Part shown: positions 49,637 through 57,048 of the stretch, piece by piece
How positions within the stretch are numbered: the first letter of the stretch is position 1
Layout: every line of letters begins with the position of its first letter
Assembly: GCF_038618305.1 (NCBI RefSeq)
Contig: NZ_CP152017.1
Location: 3,323,001-3,387,000 of the forward strand
Direction: 5' to 3'
DNA from: Sporosarcina sp. FSL K6-2383
GTDB lineage: Bacteria > Bacillota > Bacilli > Bacillales_A > Planococcaceae
Length of the DNA stretch: 64,000 bases
Translations under genes and position numbers: made by a program
Notes under the pieces: generated by a model
What the model was told of the DNA's origin: nothing
Seen by the model: the letters and a program-made list of their open reading frames with translations, nothing else
The model's database searches: none

Positions 49637-50848
49637 TCAATCAAATTCTTTCTTTTCCCCCGTCAAACGGATTGTTGCTTCTGAAATGATAACAACGACT
49701 GCTCCTATCAAAAAAGGTGTTGTGGCTATTCCATAAAGTAACAGTGCAGTAACCGTAACGACTGTTGCCTGAATCCATTGTACTGAGCGAACCAGCCGCT
49801 TAATTGCTGCGGGACGTGTATCTTCTGTTTCAGGAAATAGCATATCCATCCGGAATTCATCTCCCGCACGCAACGCATGAATCAACTGCACCGCCGAAGC
49901 AAATGCTAGTGCTCCAGAAAAAACGAAGACAACAATTGGAAATGGAATGAATAATGCACCTAGCGCGGACAAAGCCGTCAGCCTTACCCACAGCCAAAAA
50001 ATATCATCCGTTCGGATAAACGTCCGTCTAATAAGGTATGCCTGTGGCACAGTTTGTCCAAATTTTGGTTTATCGAATAAGAAACCAATCCAGCCTCTTC
50101 GACTGACAGAGCCTTTTAAATGGGGAACATCCGTGAAATAGTTCGCAAAACGGTAAAATCGCATCATTCGATTCTGTTCTAGTTCGATAAAGTGATCATA
50201 TGGGAACGGTTTTTCTTTCTTCTGTTTCGCCCAATGAAAGCTATACAAGCCTAGTAATACAGCAATAACTGGGAGGAGCAGCATATTTCCAACAAGTCCA
50301 TTGAAAATGAATAGCCCTGCCAATACAAACCGAATCACCCGGTCTCCCCAAACATTTCTTCCCTCACGCGCATGCCGGAAATTATATTCAATGACAACAA
50401 ATCCCCGCTTAAGGAGTACCATTAGAATGGCAATAGCTACAAATTCTGTCCTTGTGCCTGTCCCCGTGGCAGCCAATAATGGCCAGGCGACAATATATAG
50501 TAGTAACGGTAAAGGCAACTGCGAGAAAAACGTCCAGCGCAACGATTGTGTAACATACATCTCGAGTTTATTTTCAAGAGGTAAAAAATAAACTGTATCC
50601 GCTGGCTTCAACAGCGTCACCGGTGCCGAAAAAACGAGTGCAGCCCCAAGTACAATAGCTGTCAGCAATGCCGCTGGAAAATCTGCTGGTACTTCTTTCA
50701 GCCATTCACTGTAGGCGTAGCCACCTGCTCCAATTGTAAAAACGAAAACAATAGCCAAATGACCTGTAAATACATACTTCAAATACTTTTGGAGTTCAGT
50801 TATATAATGGACGAACCGAGACCCCCATATTTCACGTAAATTATTCAT
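49637..50848 (-). CDS. ecsB: EcsB-type ABC transporter permease
   Basis: The protein has 403 residues with about ten hydrophobic segments grouped in pairs. It matches EcsB, which with EcsA exports or processes peptides and affects competence and secretion in B. subtilis. It overlaps the end of ecsA by 8 bp. There is no substrate evidence. Confidence 0.88.
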   Translation of the reverse strand: MNNLREIWGSRFVHYITELQKYLKYVFTGHLAIVFVFTIGAGGYAYSEWLKEVPADFPAALLTAIVLGAALVFSAPVTLLKPADTVYFLPLENKLEMYVTQSLRWTFFSQLPLPLLLYIVAWPLLAATGTGTRTEFVAIAILMVLLKRGFVVIEYNFRHAREGRNVWGDRVIRFVLAGLFIFNGLVGNMLLLPVIAVLLGLYSFHWAKQKKEKPFPYDHFIELEQNRMMRFYRFANYFTDVPHLKGSVSRRGWIGFLFDKPKFGQTVPQAYLIRRTFIRTDDIFWLWVRLTALSALGALFIPFPIVVFVFSGALAFASAVQLIHALRAGDEFRMDMLFPETEDTRPAAIKRLVRSVQWIQATVVTVTALLLYGIATTPFLIGAVVVIISEATIRLTGEKKEFD

Positions 50849-51581
50849 TGTCGGCTTCCTCTGTCATCGCAATATACAAATCATCCAACGATGCACCCGG
50901 GCGTCCGAACGCTTTTCGCAAATCGTCCATCGTTCCTTCTGCGCGCACCCGTCCGTCATGCAATAAGATAATTCTGTCGCAATACTTTTCCGCCGTTGAT
51001 AAAACATGCGTTGACATGAGAACTGAAGCTCCACTGTCTTTGCGTTCCGTCATCTGTTCAAGTAGTGACTTAATACCGATGGGGTCCAAACCTACGAATG
51101 GCTCGTCAATAATGTATAACGAAGGATTGACAAGGAATGCACACATAATCATTACTTTTTGCCGCATCCCTTTTGAAAAATGTGCCGGGAACCAGTTCAA
51201 ACGCTTTTCCATCCGAAATTCATGCAATAAGATTTCTGAACGCGCTTCAAATACTTCTTTGTCCACCCCATAGGCCATCGCTGTTAACTCCAGATGTTCG
51301 CGCAGTGTCAGCTCCTCGTAGAGAATTGGCGTTTCAGGAATATACGTGAACGCCTTGCGATAGGTTTCAGGGTCTTCACTAAATGTCACGCCATTGACAC
51401 GGATTTCGCCGCTATGTGGATTCATCAATCCAATAATATGTTTAATAGTCGTACTTTTACCGGCTCCATTTAGGCCGATTAAACCAACAAGCTCACCATT
51501 TCCAATGTTAAATGATAAATCATGCAGGACAGGTTTACGTGTATAGCCGCCAGTTACATCTTTCATATCTAAAATTGTCAT
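50841..51581 (-). CDS. ecsA: EcsA-type ABC transporter ATPase
   Basis: The protein has 246 residues from the ATG at 51581 (MTILDMKDV), with a GGGGGA site 7 bp upstream. Walker A is GLNGAGKSTTIKHIIG, signature HFSKGMRQKVMI and Walker B LYIIDEPFVGLDP. It powers EcsB. The gene lies back to back with hit, as in B. subtilis, separated by repeat E. Confidence 0.94.
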   Translation of the reverse strand: MTILDMKDVTGGYTRKPVLHDLSFNIGNGELVGLIGLNGAGKSTTIKHIIGLMNPHSGEIRVNGVTFSEDPETYRKAFTYIPETPILYEELTLREHLELTAMAYGVDKEVFEARSEILLHEFRMEKRLNWFPAHFSKGMRQKVMIMCAFLVNPSLYIIDEPFVGLDPIGIKSLLEQMTERKDSGASVLMSTHVLSTAEKYCDRIILLHDGRVRAEGTMDDLRKAFGRPGASLDDLYIAMTEEADNE

Positions 51582-51645
51582 GTCCATCCCCCATTCATCT
51601 TGCTCTAGTTTAACAAAAAATGTTTTAAAATGCTTTTCCACTCAT

Positions 51646-51789
51646 CTGCTGATTCAAGATCAATCACGCCTCGGCGTGATTGCGTCCGGATTTTTTTCGA
51701 GCTTGCTCGAAAAGCCCCCCCTAAAAATCCGTGACATCCGCCGGAGGCTTAACTTGAATCAGCAGAGGCCTTCTGCTGATTCAAGTTAA
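51646..51789. repeat. Family 1 repeat, copy E
   Basis: An extra arm (CTGCTGATTCAAGAT, 51647-51661) precedes the palindrome CAATCACGCC/GGCGTGATTG (51661-51682). 17-bp terminal arms lie at 51749-51765 and 51773-51789. It separates the divergent ecsA and hit genes, so their promoters must lie in or beside it. Confidence 0.85.
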
Positions 51790-51830
51790 ATTATGCTACA
51801 CTTGTCTCATTAATGAAAGGAAGTGCCAAA

Positions 51831-52265
51831 ATGACTGCATGTATTTTTTGTAAAATCATTGAAGGAACCATTCCGAGCATGAAAGTATATGAGGACGATC
51901 ATGTCTATGCCTTCATGGATATTATGCCCGCCTCGAAAGGACATGTCCTACTCGTTCCCAAAACACATTGTGAAAACATCTATGATATGACAGAACAGCA
52001 AGCGTCACAACTATTTGCGGTTGCACCTAAAATTGCTAATGCTATCCAAGCTGAATTCAATCCTAAAGGCATGAACCTACTACAAAACAATGGCGCTTTT
52101 GCCGGACAAGCCGTATTCCATTTCCACCTGCACTTTATCCCACGTTACGACGAAGCGGATGGCTTCAATTTGGCTGTTAAAACAAATGACACAGCCTATA
52201 CTGCTGAACAAATCACAGAATTTTCCGTAGGTATTCGTGGAAAACTAGGAATCCAAGCTTGCTAA
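51831..52265 (+). CDS. hit: HIT family hydrolase
   Basis: The protein has 144 residues. CIFCKIIEGTIPSMKVYEDD begins the zinc/nucleotide fold. The catalytic histidine triad is HFHLHFIPR. It cleaves nucleoside polyphosphates in relatives. The ATG at 51831 has an AAAGGAAGTG site; a longer start lies in poor context. Confidence 0.95.
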   Translation: MTACIFCKIIEGTIPSMKVYEDDHVYAFMDIMPASKGHVLLVPKTHCENIYDMTEQQASQLFAVAPKIANAIQAEFNPKGMNLLQNNGAFAGQAVFHFHLHFIPRYDEADGFNLAVKTNDTAYTAEQITEFSVGIRGKLGIQAC

Positions 52266-52294
52266 CTGACTGAATATAATGTATGATTCATAGT

Positions 52295-52336
52295 AAGTTT
52301 TTCGCTGTCGATCACGAGGATACGTCAGGAAAAACT
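52295..52336 (+). promoter_or_regulatory. Stem-loop in the trpP leader
   Basis: AGTTTTTCGCTG (52295-52306) pairs with CAGGAAAAACT (52326-52336), with one bulge. It lies just upstream of the TRAP triplets; in trp leaders a 5' stem-loop helps TRAP binding. The RNA role here is inferred. Confidence 0.55.
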
Positions 52337-52344
52337 CATAATAC

Positions 52345-52367
52345 TAGTCGAGTTGAGGAGAGATGAG
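52345..52367 (+). promoter_or_regulatory. TRAP-binding triplet array overlapping the trpP ribosome site
   Basis: Five (G/U)AG triplets at 52345, 52350, 52355, 52360 and 52365 are each separated by exactly two bases (TAG, GAG, GAG, GAG, GAG) and end two bases before the ATG at 52370. The GAGGAGAG part is also the ribosome site. Tryptophan-bound TRAP would block translation, as for B. subtilis trpP. Confidence 0.85.
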
Positions 52368-52369
52368 AA

Positions 52370-52918
52370 ATGAATACGAAAAATCTTGTGTTAATGGCGT
52401 TGTTGGTCGCGGTAGGTGCTGCATTGTATTTAATCATTCCAGGTTACGGTGAAGGTATGAAGCCCGATTTCATGCTAACGATGATGTTTATCGGTATATT
52501 ACTTTTCCCACAAACAAAGAATGTATTTTTACTAGCTGTCACAACGGGCGTGATATCTGGTCTATTCTCCAGTTTCCCTGGTGGTTTCGTCCCTAATATC
52601 GTTGACAAATTTGTCACTGCATTTGTGATTTATGCCCTTGTTATTACATTTAAAAAGTTCACTGGTAACATGATAGCTACAACTATCATGACTGGCATAG
52701 GAACTATTCTATCAGGTAGTATTTTCCTATCAGTTGCACTTTTTCTTCTTGGTGTAACAATCCCTGGATTTGCATCTCCTATGGTAGCTTTCACAACATT
52801 ATTCGTAGCCGTTGTCCTTCCGGCAATCGCTATGAATTGTATCGCATTTTTCATCATCTATCCGATTGTCAAAGGCTTGATGAAGCGAACTTCATTCAAA
52901 ACAGTATTATCCAATTAA
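52370..52918 (+). CDS. trpP: Tryptophan transporter TrpP (YhaG)
   Basis: This 182-residue membrane protein has about five to six hydrophobic segments, an N-terminal MNTKNLVLMALLVAVGAALY and GLFSSFPGGFVPNIVDKF typical of TrpP and its ECF S-component-like fold. It imports tryptophan. The leader has a stem-loop and a TRAP site, which supports the substrate. Followed by a terminator. Confidence 0.92.
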   Translation: MNTKNLVLMALLVAVGAALYLIIPGYGEGMKPDFMLTMMFIGILLFPQTKNVFLLAVTTGVISGLFSSFPGGFVPNIVDKFVTAFVIYALVITFKKFTGNMIATTIMTGIGTILSGSIFLSVALFLLGVTIPGFASPMVAFTTLFVAVVLPAIAMNCIAFFIIYPIVKGLMKRTSFKTVLSN

Positions 52919-52932
52919 TAGCCATCTACAAG

Positions 52933-52966
52933 CTTTCCGCAATTTACGCGGAAAGTTTTTTTATTT
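52933..52966 (+). terminator. trpP terminator
   Basis: Arms CTTTCCGC (52933-52940) and GCGGAAAG (52948-52955), followed by TTTTTTTATTTTT. Confidence 0.9.
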
Positions 52967-53091
52967 TTTACTACATCCTCCGGCAAGTTTCACTGATGAA
53001 AGTTTCAGTTCTGGATTGCCCAGATTGCGCTTCCATGTTTTAATAATGATATAAGATAAATACTATTCACTAAGAAAGGAGTGCCTTCCAA

Positions 53092-53454
53092 ATGAAAGCA
53101 TCTACATTTTTCCTCGGACTCGTGGCAGGCTCTGTTGCAGCCGCAGTAACCGTACTATATTCGGCTCCTCAATCGGGAAACGAACTGCGAAAAACCGTTA
53201 AAAACGCAACAACTGATATGAAAAGCAAATTTCAAGACGTCAAAGGCTGCGTCGATGATTTGAAGGATTCCATCGCCCACCTAACGAAGGAAGCCAAAGA
53301 AGCCATTCCAGTTGCAATTGACGGCATTAAAGGCTCTGTTGAACAATGGCAACAAGCAACTGAACCGAACAAGGAACGAATGGAAAAAGAAATTGCGGCT
53401 ATTCAAAAAGCACTTGAAGAGCTTGAACAATCACTTGCTGCACAACAAAAATGA
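53092..53454 (+). CDS. yhaH: YtxH/YhaH-like small stress protein
   Basis: The protein has 120 residues. One N-terminal hydrophobic segment (FFLGLVAGSVAAAVTVLYSAPQSG) is the YtxH motif. The rest is a charged coiled coil (about 35-118). It is probably membrane-attached. It occupies the yhaH position between trpP and scoC. The function is unknown. Confidence 0.82.
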   Translation: MKASTFFLGLVAGSVAAAVTVLYSAPQSGNELRKTVKNATTDMKSKFQDVKGCVDDLKDSIAHLTKEAKEAIPVAIDGIKGSVEQWQQATEPNKERMEKEIAAIQKALEELEQSLAAQQK

Positions 53455-53461
53455 TTCAACT

Positions 53462-53493
53462 GGTTATCCATATCTACTTGGATAACCTTTTTT
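53462..53493 (+). terminator. yhaH terminator
   Basis: Arms GGTTATCC (53462-53469) and GGATAACC (53480-53487), followed by TTTTTTATT. Confidence 0.9.
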
Positions 53494-53504
53494 ATTAATA
53501 AAAA

Positions 53505-53552
53505 ATCTGTGACATCCGGTCGGAATTCTGGTTCCATTTGAGCTCAGATAAA
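53505..53552. repeat. Family 1 repeat fragment (copy G)
   Basis: CTGTGACATCCGGTCGGA and GAGCTCAGATAAAA match the inner and end parts of the family with changes. The arms are missing. Confidence 0.5.
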
Positions 53553-53637
53553 AGTTTTTTTGCAATTCTTACTTTTCTCTTCTTTGCTTTCCTGCTATAA
53601 TAAAAGAAATGAAGCTAACTAGAAAGAAGGTGACTCT

Positions 53638-54237
53638 GTGCCAGAACAAAAGTTTTCCCAAAAGGACGCAATGATTTTCAGCCAACGCGTTGCACAAATG
53701 TCAAAAGCGCTTTGGAAAGCAGTCGAAAAAGATTGGCAGAATTGGATCAAACCTTATGATTTGAATATTAATGAGCACCATATTTTATGGATTTCATACC
53801 ATCTTCAGGCTGCCACAATTTCTGATATCGCTAAATTTGGAGTCATGCATGTCTCAACTGCATTTAACTTCTCGAAAAAACTAGAACAACGCGGATACTT
53901 AGTCTTCTACAAAAAAGATGAAGATCGACGTAATACATATGTTTCCGTAACAGCAGAAGGAGAGAGACTGCTCCTTGAAATGAATGATAATTATTTTAAC
54001 TCAGAACGAGATATTTTAGAGGGTTCGCTCCCTATTAAGGAGCTTTACGGGAAATTCCCTGAGTTTCTTGAAGTAAAATCCGTGATTCGTAATATTTACG
54101 GGGAAGATTTCATGGAGATTTTCGAACAAGGCTTTAAAAATCTTGAAAACTCGTTTGATAACCAACGAGAGGCGTCTCCAACGGATCAACAGAGAGAAAG
54201 TAACCCATCACTCTCTACTCCTTCCGATGAAAAATAA
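53638..54237 (+). CDS. scoC: ScoC/Hpr transition-state regulator (MarR family)
   Basis: The protein has 199 residues. The winged helix has [30 protein letters not shown] and [16 protein letters not shown]. It represses protease and sporulation genes in B. subtilis. The start is GTG at 53638 with an AGAAGGTGA site. The C-terminal 30 residues ([16 protein letters not shown]) are low-complexity. Confidence 0.93.
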   Translation: MPEQKFSQKDAMIFSQRVAQMSKALWKAVEKDWQNWIKPYDLNINEHHILWISYHLQAATISDIAKFGVMHVSTAFNFSKKLEQRGYLVFYKKDEDRRNTYVSVTAEGERLLLEMNDNYFNSERDILEGSLPIKELYGKFPEFLEVKSVIRNIYGEDFMEIFEQGFKNLENSFDNQREASPTDQQRESNPSLSTPSDEK

Positions 54238-54291
54238 TTTCTTTTCATACAGTCTTCTGCTATGATTACCTTGTTAAGTTGAAGGGGAGGA

Positions 54292-54483
54292 ATGGACTTG
54301 ATCCTTGTAATAACAATTCTGTTCTCATTATTTTACTTGTTCCAAATCAATAAGATGACATATGCGCTATGTGAATCACGGGAAATTCCCGAGGAGAAGC
54401 AGCCGAAGATCTATAAAACGGTTAACATTCTTGTCACCATTTTGATTTTATCTTTCTATGTCGAAATCCTATTGAATGTCTAA
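54292..54483 (+). CDS. Small membrane protein
   Basis: The protein has 63 residues with two hydrophobic segments (about 3-17 and 45-62) and a polar middle (ESREIPEEKQPKIYK). The ATG at 54292 is only 1-2 bases from the GGGAGG site, so the TTG at 54298 with better spacing may be the true start. I do not recognise the family. It lies between scoC and yjcZ/prsA. Confidence 0.55.
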   Translation: MDLILVITILFSLFYLFQINKMTYALCESREIPEEKQPKIYKTVNILVTILILSFYVEILLNV

Positions 54484-54498
54484 AAATAATGCATACAG

Positions 54499-54535
54499 AA
54501 AAGTCCATTCCCTTTTTCGGGAAATGGACTTTTTA
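54499..54535 (+). terminator. Terminator after the small membrane protein gene
   Basis: AAAGTCCATT and AATGGACTTT arms (54500-54532) are followed by T residues. Confidence 0.85.
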
Positions 54536-54557
54536 CATTGTTTAGGCCTCTTGGTAT

Positions 54558-54815
54558 CAATTACGCCCCGGCGTAATTGCGTCGGGATTTTGAATTGTGC
54601 ATATCTAAGTGCCTTAATTTCTGCAAAAAACGCAGAAACACGGCAAATCGAACCCTTTGCTGTTCAATTCACAATTAACTCTCCTCAAAATCCCTGACAT
54701 CCGCCGGAGGCTTAACTTGAATCAGCAGGGAGTTTGGACTCCCTCAGATTGAAATACTTTCTGGCTTTCATCCCGCCACTTATGGAAGTGGCGGACTTCT
54801 GCTGAATCATGTTAA
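54558..54815. repeat. Family 1 repeat, copy F
   Basis: It has the palindrome (54558-54579), GGGATTTTGAATTG with CAATTCACAATT/CAAAATCCC pairings, and terminal arms around 54712-54727 and 54799-54815. Its final TTAA overlaps the stop codon of the yjcZ-like gene. Confidence 0.85.
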
Positions 54816-54904
54816 TACAGGAAGGCTGCACCGACAATGATTAGTAAGATGAACAACACAACAATCAACGCGAAGCCCGAAGAACCTTGGTTATATCCGC
54901 TCAT
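54812..54904 (-). CDS. YjcZ-family sporulation protein
   Basis: The protein has 30 residues: MSGYNQGSSGFALIVVLFILLIIVGAAFLY. It has the small glycine-rich head and single membrane segment of the YjcZ family of mother-cell or spore proteins. An AGGGGGTG site precedes the ATG at 54904. The stop is supplied by the last bases of repeat F, and the gene lies just upstream of prsA on the opposite strand. Confidence 0.8.
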   Translation of the reverse strand: MSGYNQGSSGFALIVVLFILLIIVGAAFLY

Positions 54905-55049
54905 TGGAGCACCCCCTCTCTCTCTCTGTATCCTATGCATCACTTTTGTGCTGTTATAGGCAAATTCTCTGGGGGAACCTTTTTGTTTTCGATGCGTTTT
55001 TATGATATAGTGTCTACTGTTGCACATAAAAGTTAGGGGAGAATTTAAA

Positions 55050-55922
55050 ATGAAAAAAACTGTTTTGGCACTTACAATGGCCGCATCTGTTCTTGCACTT
55101 TCAGCATGTAGTGATAAAAATACCACTGATGAAGCAATTATCACTTCTAAAATTGGTGATATTACAAAAAATGAATTTTATGAAGAAATGAAAAGCGCAG
55201 GTGGCGAACAAGTCCTTCTACAAATGACTGTCGAGAAGGTACTTAACGATAAATATAGCGTTTCGGACCAAGACGTTGAAGATAAGTTTAAAGAAATTGA
55301 AGAACAGTATGGTGAAAGCCTTGACATGGTCCTTGCTCAACAAGGTCTAACAAAGGAAACCCTCAAAAAACAACTTCGATTTGAGCTGTTAAATAACAAA
55401 GCAGTTACTGAAGATATCGAAGTAACCGCTGAAGAAATTGCAAATCACGTAAAAGAACTCAACACCGAATTACATGTTAGACATATTTTAGTTGAAGATG
55501 AAGAAACAGCACTTGAAGTGACCAAAAAGCTTGAAGGCGGAGCAGACTTTTCCGATCTTGCAAAAGAATTTTCAACTGACCCAGGTTCTAAAGATAACGG
55601 TGGCGAATACGAATGGTTTGGTTTCGGCAAGATGGTTCCAGAATTTTGGACTGCTGCTTACAATTTAGAGCCTAGCCAAATTAGCGAGCCTGTACAATCA
55701 TCACACGGGTTTCACGTCATCGAAACACTTGGCAAGCGCGATGTTGAAAAAGATAAAGAAGCAAAAGTAGATGAAGACCAAATCCGTCAACAACTAGCTC
55801 TTGAAAAAGCGGGCGAAAACGCTGCCTTCGAAAAAGTTGCACAATTGATTAAAGAAGCAGATATTAAAGTAAAAGATACAGATTTAAAAGCTGTTTTAGA
55901 CATTTTCAAGGATAAAGAATAA
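55050..55922 (+). CDS. prsA: Foldase lipoprotein PrsA
   Basis: The protein has 290 residues from the ATG at 55050 with an AGGGGAG site. The signal peptide ends in lipobox LSAC (C20), so it is lipid-anchored outside the membrane. The parvulin domain is VRHILVEDEETALEV ... GGEYEWFGFGKMVPEF ... SSHGFHVIETL (about 135-225), flanked by chaperone helices. It folds secreted proteins. It ends at a shared terminator with yhaM. Confidence 0.96.
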   Translation: MKKTVLALTMAASVLALSACSDKNTTDEAIITSKIGDITKNEFYEEMKSAGGEQVLLQMTVEKVLNDKYSVSDQDVEDKFKEIEEQYGESLDMVLAQQGLTKETLKKQLRFELLNNKAVTEDIEVTAEEIANHVKELNTELHVRHILVEDEETALEVTKKLEGGADFSDLAKEFSTDPGSKDNGGEYEWFGFGKMVPEFWTAAYNLEPSQISEPVQSSHGFHVIETLGKRDVEKDKEAKVDEDQIRQQLALEKAGENAAFEKVAQLIKEADIKVKDTDLKAVLDIFKDKE

Positions 55923-55936
55923 TATTTTCCGCATAT

Positions 55937-55992
55937 AGAAAGGGCTATCCGGAAAGTCAGTGAAAACTGATTTCCTGGATAGCCCTTTCTTC
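55937..55992. terminator. Bidirectional terminator, prsA/yhaM side
   Basis: Arms AGAAAGGGCTATCC-GGAAA (55937-55955) and TTTCCTGGATAGCCCTTTCT (55971-55990) form a long stem with one or two mismatches and A/T flanks on both sides. Confidence 0.85.
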
Positions 55993-55999
55993 ATATCTA

Positions 56000-56069
56000 T
56001 TGAATAAAAGAATCTTCCGAACAACGCTCGGCGCTTGCGGATGCCTCCCGCTGTAAGGCGCCTTCGCTG
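56000..56069. repeat. Dispersed hairpin repeat, family 2, copy 2
   Basis: In reverse orientation this matches the core at 16480-16550 (CAGCGAAGGCGCC, AAGCGCC, AGCGTTGTT, GATTCTTT). Inner hairpins GGCGC/GCGCC and GCGG/CCGC are kept. The long outer arms are not clear here. Confidence 0.6.
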
Positions 56070-56109
56070 AAGAGTAGACAAAAACCACAAGTTTACTTTG
56101 TATTGATTG

Positions 56110-57048
56110 TTACTCAAAAGATGGTTTATAAAATGAACGATTATCAAGCGGGAAGATTCGCTCTGTGAATTCACCTGGCTCAGTTTTCCCTAGCGCACGA
56201 TCTAACATATTCATCTTCGCATCGATATTGTCGATGTAGTGAAGAATTTCCGCCTCTTTCAGCATCGGTCGTTTCGGGCTTCCCCATTCTTCCTTGCCGT
56301 GGTGAGACAATACCATATGTTGCAACAGCATGACTTCCTCACCTACGATTTCAAGTTCATCTGCCGCTTTCGATATTTCATTGACCATTATCGTAATATG
56401 ACCAAGGAGATTCCCTTCGATTGTATATTGCGTAGCGATTGGCCCAGACAGCTCAATGACTTTCCCAACGTCATGCAAAATGATGCCTGCATACAGCAAA
56501 TCCTTATTAAGTGACGGATACAGATCCGCCAATGCTTTTCCTAGTTTAAGCATTGATACGACATGATCAATAAGCCCTGACACATAATCATGATGATTTT
56601 TTGTCGCTGCCGGGTAAGTCATGAAAGCCGTCTGGTGCTTTTTCAATAAATGGCGGGTAATTCGTTGAATATGCGGATTTTGCATTTCAAAGAAATACTG
56701 CATTAATTCCTCATACAATACTTCCTTACTTTTAGCAGATGAAGGAACGAGGTCAGCAATTGTTATGCCTTCATCCTCTTTAATGGGACGGATGCTTTTA
56801 ATACGCAATTGATTTTTACCACGGTATTCATGTAATTCGCCACCTACTTTTACAATTGTCGCTGCAGCATACGTCTTTGCCAGCTCATCTGTTGTATCCC
56901 ACAGCTTTGCTTCAATATCACTACTCTTATCCTGCAAAATTAGTGTCATAAATGGGCTACCTTGCGTCGTAACTCCTTTTATAGATTGCTTGATAAGCAA
57001 ATAGATATCTAGCGGCTCTCCTACTTTATAATCTGTCAGCTTTTTCAT
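56110..57048 (-). CDS. yhaM: 3'-5' exoribonuclease YhaM
   Basis: The protein has 312 residues. The N-terminal OB fold ([19 protein letters not shown]) binds RNA. The HD domain has [25 protein letters not shown] and [17 protein letters not shown]. It degrades RNA with Mn or Co. The ATG overlaps the yhaN stop (TTATGA). Confidence 0.95.
   Translation of the reverse strand: MKKLTDYKVGEPLDIYLLIKQSIKGVTTQGSPFMTLILQDKSSDIEAKLWDTTDELAKTYAAATIVKVGGELHEYRGKNQLRIKSIRPIKEDEGITIADLVPSSAKSKEVLYEELMQYFFEMQNPHIQRITRHLLKKHQTAFMTYPAATKNHHDYVSGLIDHVVSMLKLGKALADLYPSLNKDLLYAGIILHDVGKVIELSGPIATQYTIEGNLLGHITIMVNEISKAADELEIVGEEVMLLQHMVLSHHGKEEWGSPKRPMLKEAEILHYIDNIDAKMNMLDRALGKTEPGEFTERIFPLDNRSFYKPSFE

Noticed and set aside
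54905-55144. N-terminal extension of the yjcZ-like frame
   Set aside because: A strong ribosome site and family length place the start at 54904, and the extension overlaps the prsA start.
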